Source of the DNA: an uncultured Ruminococcus sp.
GTDB taxonomy: Bacteria; Bacillota; Clostridia; Oscillospirales; Acutalibacteraceae
Length of the DNA stretch: 5,592 nt
Direction: 5' to 3'
Assembly (NCBI GenBank): GCA_902766305.1
Contig: CACXDE010000262.1
Location: forward strand, 1-5,592
Position 1 is the first letter of the stretch, and the number at the start of each line of letters is the position of its first letter. Made by a program: the position numbers and the translations under genes. Shown piece by piece: positions 1 through 5,512 of this stretch. The notes beneath the pieces are model-generated. The model saw only the letters and a list, made by a program, of their open reading frames with translations, was not told where the DNA came from and did no database searches.

Positions 1-17
1 AACCAGCGTGACGCCGG
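1..17 (-). terminator. Possible putP terminator hairpin, cut by the window edge
   Basis: Read on the minus strand, positions 17 to 3 give CCGGCG-TCA-CGCTGG, a 6-bp stem with one G-U wobble and a 3-base loop. It lies about 44 bases past the putP stop codon and is followed by TT at the window edge. The T-run needed for an intrinsic terminator would lie outside the window, so this is only a candidate. The wobble pair forms only in minus-strand RNA, which agrees with a role for putP. Confidence 0.3.
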
Positions 18-28
18 AAACGACTTGA

Positions 29-42
29 CATTGTACATTGAT
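29..42 (+). repeat. CATTGTACATTGAT repeat unit
   Basis: This 14-base sequence recurs exactly at 5416-5429, and its first 12 bases also occur at 5395-5406. It lies in the short non-coding flank after the putP stop. The distant, exact recurrence suggests a dispersed intergenic repeat family placed downstream of genes. Its function is unknown. Confidence 0.6.
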
Positions 43-60
43 TTATGACATCTGATATAA

Positions 61-1680
61 TTAGTCTTTTGCCGCTTTTTTAGAAAGCTCCTCATGAAGA
101 AGCATTTCCTCAACAGCGTCTGTCTGAGTTTCTAACTTGTTCTTTTCCTCCTGAGTCATTTCATCTTCACTGTCATTATTCCTTGACACTGAACCTTCAT
201 CAGTGTATGCAACAGCACTGTCAAAAAGTGTTTCTACTGCCTTGTCAGGCTCTTTTGTGACAAGAGTAACTATTACAGCCGCAAGCATACCAACTGCAAA
301 ACCGGGCAGAAGCTCATAAACCTGTGTATTGTAAACAAGCGCACTGTCTGTGTTGAAAAGCACGAGCCAGAGTATATCCGCCACTGCGCCGCATGAAATA
401 CCTGCAACAGCACCCTGAATATTGAATCTCTTCCAGTAAAGGCTGAGAATTATAGACGGTCCGATTGCTGCGCCGAACAAAGCCCAGGCATTTGAAACAA
501 GGGACATTATCGAACCGGAATCGGGATTTGAAGCGATGAAAAGAGCAATAACAGCTATGCCAAGCACGACAAAACGTCCTACCCACTGCATTTCCTTATC
601 GCTTGCCTTATTCTTTCTTATAACAGGCTTATATACATCGCTTGCAAACGACGAAGAAGCAGAAAGAAGCTGACTGTCTGCTGTACTCATGGAAGCGGCA
701 AGAACTGCGGAAAGAAGAATGCCTGACATAAGTCCGGGGAATATCTTCCTTACCATTGTGATGAACACAAGGGAATTGTCGCTTATATTCTGGTCAAAGC
801 CAAGATACATAAGACCGACAACGCCTATTACTGCCGCAAAGAATACTATAAATGCTGTCCATGTAATACCGATAACTGCTGATTTTTTCAGATCCTTCTG
901 AGAACGTATCGACATGAATCTGATGATTATATGCGGCATACCAAAGTATCCGAGTCCCCATGCCAGACCTGATACTATATCCTGCCAGCTTGTGAAAATG
1001 TTCCAGTAGCCGGGAATAACCGTTACAGGGTCAGTCATAGTCGAAGAATTAAGCATACCTATAGCGAATACGGGTGCTATAAGCATACCGGCAAATATCA
1101 GCATACCCTGGAAAAAGTCTGTCCAGCATACCGCGGAAAAGCCGCCGAGGAAGGTATAGCCTACTATGATTACTGCCGCAATCCACATTGCAAGGGTTGC
1201 GTCAATTCCTATTACGGTATTGAAGAGGGTACCGCAGGCCTTAAGGCTTGAAGCAGAATATACTGTGTACGCAACAAGAAATACGACAGCACAAAGTATC
1301 TGCAATATCTTGGACTTTGAGAGAAAACGGTTTGTAAGATACTGAGGTATCGTTATTGAATCGTTCGCCACAATAGAAAATCTTCTCAGTCTCGGCGCTT
1401 CAAATATCCAGCTCAGTGTATATCCTATAGCAAGTCCTACAGGTATCCATATCTGGCCAAGTCCCAAAGCATAAATTGATGTCGGAAGACCCATAAGCAC
1501 CCATGCGCTCATATCAGACGCACCGGCTGAGAGGGCTGATACCCACGGTCCCATCTGACGTCCTCCAAGGAAGTAGGATTTCTCGCCGCCGTTGTTCTTG
1601 CTTTTAATGAAGAAGAAAACACCTATTCCCAGCATAAAAAGCAGATAAACAACAAACACGCTTATTTCCAATATATCCAT
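61..1680 (-). CDS. putP: Sodium/proline symporter PutP (SSF family)
   Basis: This 539-residue integral membrane protein is predicted to import L-proline together with Na+ across the cytoplasmic membrane, for use as nutrient or osmoprotectant. It belongs to the solute:sodium symporter family with the LeuT-type fold and can hold the usual 13 membrane segments. Residues known to matter in E. coli PutP are conserved: LGGR with R41, SAGASDMS with A54, D56 and M57 (Na+ site and D55 equivalent), WGLGYFGMPH at 241-250 (W241, Y245 and P249 equivalents of the proline-site residues), and A329, S332 and T333 (A337, S340 and T341 equivalents at the second half of the Na+ site). The start at 1680 is backed by AGGAG eight bases upstream. 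It exceeds the 502-residue E. coli protein mainly by an acidic, charged C-terminal tail (about 477-539), probably cytoplasmic. It is transcribed divergently from the DUF3592 operon and shows no disruption. Membership of the proline-transporter branch is a strong call, but substrate is inferred from homology. Confidence 0.93.
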   Translation of the reverse strand: MDILEISVFVVYLLFMLGIGVFFFIKSKNNGGEKSYFLGGRQMGPWVSALSAGASDMSAWVLMGLPTSIYALGLGQIWIPVGLAIGYTLSWIFEAPRLRRFSIVANDSITIPQYLTNRFLSKSKILQILCAVVFLVAYTVYSASSLKACGTLFNTVIGIDATLAMWIAAVIIVGYTFLGGFSAVCWTDFFQGMLIFAGMLIAPVFAIGMLNSSTMTDPVTVIPGYWNIFTSWQDIVSGLAWGLGYFGMPHIIIRFMSIRSQKDLKKSAVIGITWTAFIVFFAAVIGVVGLMYLGFDQNISDNSLVFITMVRKIFPGLMSGILLSAVLAASMSTADSQLLSASSSFASDVYKPVIRKNKASDKEMQWVGRFVVLGIAVIALFIASNPDSGSIMSLVSNAWALFGAAIGPSIILSLYWKRFNIQGAVAGISCGAVADILWLVLFNTDSALVYNTQVYELLPGFAVGMLAAVIVTLVTKEPDKAVETLFDSAVAYTDEGSVSRNNDSEDEMTQEEKNKLETQTDAVEEMLLHEELSKKAAKD

Positions 1681-1741
1681 TTTTCACACTCCTGTTTTTT
1701 ATAATTTTTGCAGATGATCTCTGCTGAAAAAATACCAATAT

Positions 1742-1770
1742 ATTATATCATATCAGCGCACGAAAGTAAA
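1742..1770 (-). promoter_or_regulatory. Predicted putP promoter (sigma-A type, extended -10)
   Basis: On the minus strand a perfect TATAAT occupies 1747-1742. It is preceded by TGA (1750-1748), which makes an extended -10. A -35-like TTTACT (1770-1765) lies 17 bases upstream and matches four of six consensus bases. Transcription would start near 1735, giving a leader of about 55 bases before the putP start. The strong -10 offsets the weaker -35. Confidence 0.65.
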
Positions 1771-1798
1771 ACATTTTCGACAAACAATATACATTTTC
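1771..1798. repeat. ACATTTTC direct repeats upstream of putP -35
   Basis: ACATTTTC occurs at 1771-1778 and 1791-1798, exactly 20 bases apart and directly upstream of the putP -35 element. The spacing would place both copies on nearly the same face of the helix, as expected for a regulator site. In AT-rich DNA an 8-base repeat can arise by chance, and the A/T-rich stretch could instead act as an UP element. Confidence 0.3.
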
Positions 1799-1808
1799 TG
1801 CATAATGC

Positions 1809-1841
1809 TGTATTACATTATATTCTGGTTGTATAACATTA
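1809..1841. repeat. Paired 12-bp direct repeats in divergent control region
   Basis: TGTATTACATTA (1809-1820) and TGTATAACATTA (1830-1841) differ at one base and start 21 bases apart, two helical turns. Each core has dyad character (TGTA-T-TACA and TGT-ATA-ACA). They lie between the two divergent promoters, centred roughly 60 and 81 bases before the predicted start of the DUF3592 operon, which is a usual place for an activator. They are a candidate operator pair; no binding protein is encoded in the window. Confidence 0.4.
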
Positions 1842-1859
1842 CGGTTATTTTTTTATTCA

Positions 1860-1888
1860 TTGACGAAAGCTGTAAATAATGATAAAAT
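1860..1888 (+). promoter_or_regulatory. Predicted promoter of the DUF3592 operon
   Basis: TTGACG (1860-1865, five of six consensus) is followed after 17 bases by TAAAAT (1883-1888, five of six), with TGA at 1880-1882 giving an extended -10. Start of transcription would be near 1895, leaving a leader of about 78 bases. Spacing and match are close to ideal for the housekeeping sigma factor, so basal expression could be strong. Confidence 0.75.
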
Positions 1889-1899
1889 TATAGTGAATC

Positions 1900-1926
1900 T
1901 TAAACAGCTTAAACAGCTTTGACAGC
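1900..1926 (+). repeat. Three tandem 9-bp repeats in the operon leader
   Basis: TTAAACAGC, TTAAACAGC and TTTGACAGC follow one another without gap, just after the predicted transcription start. The ACAGC cores could pair with GCTGT at 1945-1949 near the ribosome-binding site, and GACAG (1921-1925) can instead pair with CTGTC (1935-1939). The AAAGCTGT at 1866-1873 in the promoter spacer is the inverse of ACAGCTTT at 1913-1920. This could be an operator or a small RNA switch; the stems are short and no known riboswitch is recognised. Confidence 0.4.
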
Positions 1927-1972
1927 TTATTAAACTGTCGTCCGGCTGTGATAAATTTGGGGGCGGTTTTTT

Positions 1973-2578
1973 ATGGGTTTATTCAAGAGTCAGGGACTGA
2001 AAGGTATTGCAGTAAGGTTTGCTGTTATACTGATAGTTTCAAATATTGCTGCGCTAGCTTTGATGAATGCTTTTAACATAGGTGAAAACTTCTATGCGGC
2101 ATTCTCCTACAAGCAGACTGAGGGAGTTGTCAAACATATTTCCGTAACCTATGAGAGGAGCTACAAACCCAGCAGAGGTAATTCACCAGGTCATTATCGG
2201 ACTCTTGAAAAGCATTCTGCAAGAATAGTTTATACAGACGATTCAGGCACAGAGCATACCACACATTTATCTCCTGTTTCGGATGCAGTCACTGAAGGCA
2301 CAAGGATCAAAATCTACTACGACCCTAGGGATCCTGAAAAAATAGTATATTTCGAATCAAAAGGCTCGGCGATTATTGTAATTGTAACGTATGTGCTTTT
2401 AAATATTGCGTCAATTGTTGTGATAATAATTCTATATAAAAAGGACGGCGAGGTATCTCGTCCGGGAAAATTCAGCTGGTATATGACATCTGCCGATATT
2501 GAGTCGAGGTTCAGATCTGCCGATGAATACGGCGGAGAGCTGACAGAACGTGCAAAGGAACGCATTCAGAACAAATAA
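1973..2578 (+). CDS. DUF3592-type two-pass membrane protein, gene 1 of 4
   Basis: This 201-residue protein has membrane segments at about 11-33 and 131-155. Between them lies a domain of about 95 residues, probably outside the membrane, that ends in the family signature YYDPRDPEKIVYF (115-127). Basic residues before segment 1 and after segment 2 favour both ends in the cytoplasm. The short tail carries IESRFRSADEYGG (176-188) followed by TERA, a motif shared with the next gene. The ATG at 1973 follows a GGGGGCGG ribosome-binding site (1959-1966) with six bases spacing. It is the first gene of the operon, 26 bases before gene 2, and has the shortest tail of the four. DUF3592 assignment rests on the two-segment layout and the Y-[DN]-P-x-[DK]-P pattern. 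No catalytic motif is seen and the function is unknown. Confidence 0.85.
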   Translation: MGLFKSQGLKGIAVRFAVILIVSNIAALALMNAFNIGENFYAAFSYKQTEGVVKHISVTYERSYKPSRGNSPGHYRTLEKHSARIVYTDDSGTEHTTHLSPVSDAVTEGTRIKIYYDPRDPEKIVYFESKGSAIIVIVTYVLLNIASIVVIIILYKKDGEVSRPGKFSWYMTSADIESRFRSADEYGGELTERAKERIQNK

Positions 2579-2604
2579 TAATTAATATAAATGGGGGATT
2601 AAAA

Positions 2605-3444
2605 ATGAACAGAACTGAAACACCGCCGCTTGCGAAAATTCTCTATGTTGTGGGAGCAGCTCTTATCCTGCTTGGCATAGGGCTTACAGTAAGGTTTGTA
2701 ATTGCTTCAGGCGAAAGAGAAAATCTTAAGGGTGTTTACACAGAAACCATGGCAACTGTTGACAATGTTGATTCAGTGCATGAAGGACGGCATTACCGTA
2801 AAGTTGTAACGGGTCACTATACGGTTGACGGCAAGGACTATGACATAGTATTTGAAGACTATCCAGCAACCGTTCGTGAGGGAAATAAAATTGCCGTATA
2901 CTATGATCCGAACGATCCGGGGAAAATAATCCATAATCCCAGCAGAGGAACTTCATTTACTGCTAATTTTATTGCCCTTCTTATTATTGCGGCGGGATTT
3001 GCAGCGATATTCTTTGGCAGCAGGATGAGAAGAAATATTGTAGATGTTCAGATAGAGTCAAGGTACAGATCATACGATGAATACGGCGGCACAACGACTG
3101 AACGTGCCGGCACATTGTTTGACAGACCGATAGATCCGGCTGATCTCCAGATCGATAAGCCGCAAAGACCTACAGGATACCGCAATTATCACCAGAGACG
3201 CGCGGATAGGCTGAACGCTATGTTCACACCTAAGGAAACAGATTATACGAAAAAATATGCAGCACTACTTCGTAACCGTCCTGATAACACCAATACAGAG
3301 AATGTCAGTCCCGAAATAGAGAATTATATACATGAATATACCGAGGGCGGAAATCCGGCAGCGGCAGCGTCTTATGAACAGCAGCACGGCAGCGGCTTTG
3401 ACTACTACCGCAGCCCGGAAGATACAGACGGTCAAAATTTCTGA
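2605..3444 (+). CDS. DUF3592-type two-pass membrane protein with modular tail, gene 2 of 4
   Basis: This 279-residue protein has membrane segments at about 11-34 and 117-138, flanking an outer domain with the strand pattern HYTVDGKDYDIVFEDY (71-86) and the signature YYDPNDPGKII (99-109). After segment 2, basic SRMRRN supports a cytoplasmic tail. The tail begins with IESRYRSYDEYGG (150-162) and TERA, matching gene 1 at 15 of 19 positions. It continues through a polar, basic linker (about 175-230) and ends in a 31-residue module (241-271) shared with gene 3, including GSGFDYYRSP. The start at 2605 has GGGGG (2593-2597) seven bases upstream. Only 16 bases separate its stop from gene 3. The tail thus combines a gene-1-like and a gene-3-like part. 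No enzyme motif is visible; the function is unknown. Confidence 0.85.
   Translation: MNRTETPPLAKILYVVGAALILLGIGLTVRFVIASGERENLKGVYTETMATVDNVDSVHEGRHYRKVVTGHYTVDGKDYDIVFEDYPATVREGNKIAVYYDPNDPGKIIHNPSRGTSFTANFIALLIIAAGFAAIFFGSRMRRNIVDVQIESRYRSYDEYGGTTTERAGTLFDRPIDPADLQIDKPQRPTGYRNYHQRRADRLNAMFTPKETDYTKKYAALLRNRPDNTNTENVSPEIENYIHEYTEGGNPAAAASYEQQHGSGFDYYRSPEDTDGQNF
3325..3417 (+). repeat. 31-residue tail module, copy in gene 2
   Basis: Residues 241-271 of gene 2 run from YIHEYTEGGN to GSGFDYYRSP and match residues 188-218 of gene 3 at 24 of 31 positions without gaps. In gene 2 it is the extreme C-terminus, followed by only eight residues. It holds a single copy of the FDYY-[KR]-SP unit that is tandemly repeated in gene 3. 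Confidence 0.85.
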
Positions 3445-3460
3445 AGAGGATGATTAAGAC

Positions 3461-4237
3461 ATGAGATACCGCTCACAATATTCCGATCCGCTCTACAACG
3501 AACGGCAGGAAAGAATGATAAAAAATAAAGCAGACAGCTTTATTGACAGCCATCCTATGCTAAGAGATAATCATAAACAAATCGGCGGATTTCTTATAGC
3601 CGTCTGTATAGTAATTATCGTCATCACTGTTGCAGGTGCCGGAATAAAGTTTTACAGACAGTCCCTGATAAAAAGTTATACACCCGTTACAGCAACCGTC
3701 ACGAATGTAGAAATGAGATCTCACCGTCATACCCGTACCATGAGCTATGATTACAAGATGAACGGCACTTATGAGGTTGACGGGGTTTCATATCAGGCAT
3801 ACCAGATAGTCGATACCTACCGCCTGTCAAAAGCATCCACATTCACGGTATACTACAACCCGTCAAAGCCTTCTGATTATGTTGCAGAGAGCAGTCCGAA
3901 AAGCATCGGAAATACTGTTGTCACCACATTAGTTATCTGTTTAGTGTTCGGCATAGCAATTTATTTCCTGTTCAGATATATGAAGTACGGACGGATAAAG
4001 ACAAAGCCCGACTATATGGATTACATCAACGAATATACCAACGGCGGAAATGAAGCAGCCGCAAGAATGTACGAACAGCAAAACGGAAGCGGATTTGATT
4101 ATTACAAAAGTCCGCAGGAACAGTCAGGCGGCAGCTTTGACTTTTACAAAAGTCCTGAAGAACAATCAGGCAGCAGCTTTGACTTCTACAGAAGTCCGGA
4201 TGAACCGTCAGACACGAACAATAATTATCCCATGTAA
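3461..4237 (+). CDS. DUF3592-type membrane protein with FDFY repeat tail, gene 3 of 4
   Basis: This 258-residue protein has a polar N-terminal arm of about 40 residues, absent from genes 1 and 2, with HPMLRDNHKQIG (31-42) just before membrane segment 1 (about 41-63). The outer domain includes TATVTNVEM (77-85), GTYEVDGVSYQAY (102-114) and the signature YYNPSKPSDYV (131-141). Segment 2 spans about 149-172 and is followed by basic RYMKYGRIKTK, so the tail should be cytoplasmic. The tail holds the YINEYTNGGN module (188-218) and three tandem 14-residue repeats at 210-223, 224-237 and 238-251 with consensus SFD[FY]YKSPEEQSG. The ribosome-binding site AGAGGA (3445-3450) begins right after the gene 2 stop, ten bases before the ATG, so translational coupling is likely. 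No catalytic motif is seen; the repeat tail suggests a binding or scaffold role, as inference only. Confidence 0.85.
   Translation: MRYRSQYSDPLYNERQERMIKNKADSFIDSHPMLRDNHKQIGGFLIAVCIVIIVITVAGAGIKFYRQSLIKSYTPVTATVTNVEMRSHRHTRTMSYDYKMNGTYEVDGVSYQAYQIVDTYRLSKASTFTVYYNPSKPSDYVAESSPKSIGNTVVTTLVICLVFGIAIYFLFRYMKYGRIKTKPDYMDYINEYTNGGNEAAARMYEQQNGSGFDYYKSPQEQSGGSFDFYKSPEEQSGSSFDFYRSPDEPSDTNNNYPM
4022..4114 (+). repeat. 31-residue tail module, copy in gene 3
   Basis: Residues 188-218 of gene 3, from YINEYTNGGN to GSGFDYYKSP, are the counterpart of the gene 2 module at 3325-3417. Its last part overlaps the first of the 14-residue tandem repeats. The conserved core is EYT-x-GGN-x-AAA followed by YEQQ and GSGFDYY. 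Confidence 0.85.
4088..4213 (+). repeat. Three tandem 42-bp coding repeats
   Basis: Units at 4088-4129, 4130-4171 and 4172-4213 encode SGFDYYKSPQEQSG, GSFDFYKSPEEQSG and SSFDFYRSPDEPSD. The frame is kept, and many differences are synonymous (CCG/CCT, CAG/CAA, TTT/TTC, GAT/GAC), which suggests older duplication with protein-level selection rather than a fresh slippage product. The repeats lie at the C-terminal end of gene 3. Confidence 0.9.
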
Positions 4238-4260
4238 GTAGTTTTATTCAGGAGGAAAAA

Positions 4261-5283
4261 ATGCGCCAAATACAATATGTACCCAGAAGTGAATATAACG
4301 ACCACTATTCAGGCAAGTTCCATGTTACCCTTCATCTGGATCAGCTTGTGTACCGGCATCCGGTACTGGACAAATATAAAAGAGTGATAGGCATTTCTGT
4401 ATTGCTGATTAATCTGGTTCTGCTGTACGTGATATGGAACGGATATGTGGCTGATTTGTATATAAAAATAAGAGCAAGTACTACTCCCCAGACAACGGCA
4501 GTCATAACTAAGGTTGAATCTGTTCTGGTATATAAGGCTGTGTCAAAAACATACGAGGGCGTAAAGATATTTCACTATAACATAGATTACGATTATACGG
4601 TCGATGAAAAGACCTATACAGGACATATCTATGATTACTGGAAGCCATATGAAGTCGGGGATACTCTGACTGTACATTATGATCCGAATAAGCCGTCTGA
4701 TTACTTTTTTGTCAAGAAATCCGTCGAGTCTGAATTTGATGATGAATTATACGGCAATACTAAATATCCACCGGGACTCAACAGACCAAGAAGGGTTTAT
4801 TCTATCGGAAAAAATGTAGCTGTAATGAGCACCGTTCTTATAATATACCTCATAGTAGTATTCACACGTTTCACAATATGGGGACGTTTCCAGACTGAGA
4901 AGAAATATTTCGAGAACTACGGACAGCTCCCGAAACCGAAGCCGCACATTTATGACGTTGATACGGATACGCCGAAAGATGAACCGCTTCAGAAATTTGA
5001 TTTTTATACTGACAATAATCCGATGGAACAGAGCGGCGATCATGATTTTAAATTCAATCCGAATTATGATTCTCAGGATCCAACATCCGATGCGCCGTCA
5101 TTTGGAACAGAATCACAGTTTGATATGAACTTTTCAAATGCACCAACAAATAATCCGTATTCCGGCAGTTCATACGGAACACAAGATACAGACCCGTTCA
5201 ATTACGATCAGGATTATGCGACGGACGATATTTTCAAGAATGACGATATCTACGGCGGCTACAGCGGCAGTGACGAGCAGTAA
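4261..5283 (+). CDS. DUF3592-type membrane protein with long acidic tail, gene 4 of 4
   Basis: At 340 residues this is the longest of the four. A polar N-terminal arm ends in HPVLDKYKRVIG (33-44), like gene 3, before membrane segment 1 (about 42-62). The outer domain is larger (about 70-180), with the strand pattern IDYDYTVDEKTYTGHIYDY (108-126), the signature HYDPNKPSDYF (139-149) and an extra stretch before segment 2 (about 184-205). WGRFQTEKK then supports a cytoplasmic tail of about 135 residues, which is rich in D, N, S, Y and F and very likely disordered. It contains KFDFYTDNNPMEQSG (245-259), reminiscent of the gene 3 repeats, and spaced aromatic clusters such as FDMNF and FNYDQDY. A strong AGGAGG (4250-4255) stands five bases before the ATG. 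It is the last gene of the operon, about 190 bases ahead of an intrinsic terminator. The function is unknown. Confidence 0.85.
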   Translation: MRQIQYVPRSEYNDHYSGKFHVTLHLDQLVYRHPVLDKYKRVIGISVLLINLVLLYVIWNGYVADLYIKIRASTTPQTTAVITKVESVLVYKAVSKTYEGVKIFHYNIDYDYTVDEKTYTGHIYDYWKPYEVGDTLTVHYDPNKPSDYFFVKKSVESEFDDELYGNTKYPPGLNRPRRVYSIGKNVAVMSTVLIIYLIVVFTRFTIWGRFQTEKKYFENYGQLPKPKPHIYDVDTDTPKDEPLQKFDFYTDNNPMEQSGDHDFKFNPNYDSQDPTSDAPSFGTESQFDMNFSNAPTNNPYSGSSYGTQDTDPFNYDQDYATDDIFKNDDIYGGYSGSDEQ

Positions 5284-5290
5284 AAATTCG

Positions 5291-5339
5291 TTATCAGTTA
5301 TCAGTTGGCAGTTGTAAGTTGTAAGTTGTAAGCTCAAAG
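5291..5339 (+). repeat. Left heptamer array
   Basis: Seven heptamers stand in one register: TTATCAG twice, TTGGCAG once, TTGTAAG three times, then CTCAAAG. Positions 5310-5340 are the inverse of 5526-5556 at 27 of 31 positions, so this array is one arm of a long imperfect inverted repeat. The layout recalls the short tandem heptanucleotide repeats described in cyanobacteria, but only as an analogy. Confidence 0.8.
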
Positions 5340-5394
5340 CATGATTTTGACAAGTTTATTCCTCAAAAAGAGTAAAAAGTCTATTACGGCACAT

Positions 5395-5427
5395 CATTGT
5401 ACATTGCACATTTAACATTGTACATTG
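5395..5427 (+). repeat. Two CATTGTACATTG units
   Basis: CATTGTACATTG occurs at 5395-5406 and 5416-5427, 21 bases apart, separated by CACATTTAA. A third copy lies at 29-40, at the opposite end of the window. Each unit includes the palindrome TGTACA. They are located inside the region bounded by the heptamer arrays. Confidence 0.75.
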
Positions 5428-5440
5428 ATGTAACCCCTCC

Positions 5441-5470
5441 GTCTTACGTTCACTATCGTGAACGTAAGAC
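5441..5470. repeat. Perfect 13-bp hairpin with 4-base loop
   Basis: GTCTTACGTTCAC (5441-5453) and GTGAACGTAAGAC (5458-5470) are exact inverse sequences around the loop TATC. No T-run follows on either strand, so it is not a terminator by itself. It abuts the terminator stem that begins at 5472. It is flanked by CCCCTCC (5434-5440) and CCTCCCC (5472-5478), and CCTCC at 5436-5440 could compete for GGAGG at 5486-5490. Confidence 0.85.
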
Positions 5471-5471
5471 A

Positions 5472-5498
5472 CCTCCCCTGAAAGGGGAGGCTTTTTTT
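5472..5498 (+). terminator. Intrinsic terminator of the DUF3592 operon
   Basis: CCTCCCC (5472-5478), loop TGAAA, GGGGAGG (5484-5490), then C and seven T residues (5492-5498) form a textbook rho-independent terminator on the plus strand. It is about 190 bases after the gene 4 stop. The minus strand lacks a T-run after the stem, so it works in one direction only. Confidence 0.85.
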
Positions 5499-5512
5499 GT
5501 AATATGTCATAG

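Noticed and set aside
25..61. TTGACA (25-30) with TGATATAAT (53-61) as a plus-strand promoter reading into the antisense of putP.
   Set aside because: The spacing is 25 bases, too long for sigma-A, and there is no -35 match at the correct distance from the TATAAT. No gene follows on that strand.
689..901. A 70-codon open frame on the plus strand inside putP.
   Set aside because: It is opposite a well-conserved symporter gene, has no ribosome-binding site, and its translation resembles no protein I know. The same applies to the short frame at 314-586 in another minus-strand frame.
1761..1779. CGAAA and TTTCG as an inverted-repeat operator overlapping the putP -35.
   Set aside because: Only five base pairs separated by nine bases in AT-rich DNA; it does not extend and is likely chance.
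4050..4241. A 63-codon plus-strand frame overlapping the end of gene 3 with repetitive content.
   Set aside because: Its repetitiveness is just the out-of-frame reading of the 42-bp repeats of gene 3, and no ribosome-binding site supports it.
2317..5043. Minus-strand open frames opposite the DUF3592 genes (for example 2317-2565, 2726-2956 and 4747-5043).
   Set aside because: They lie antisense to well-supported genes and lack convincing ribosome-binding sites. Their compositions fit chance frames opposite coding sequence.
5347..5352. TTGACA in the region after gene 4 as the -35 of a small RNA promoter.
   Set aside because: No -10-like hexamer is found 16 to 18 bases downstream; the nearest AT-rich candidate is about 20 bases away and poor.
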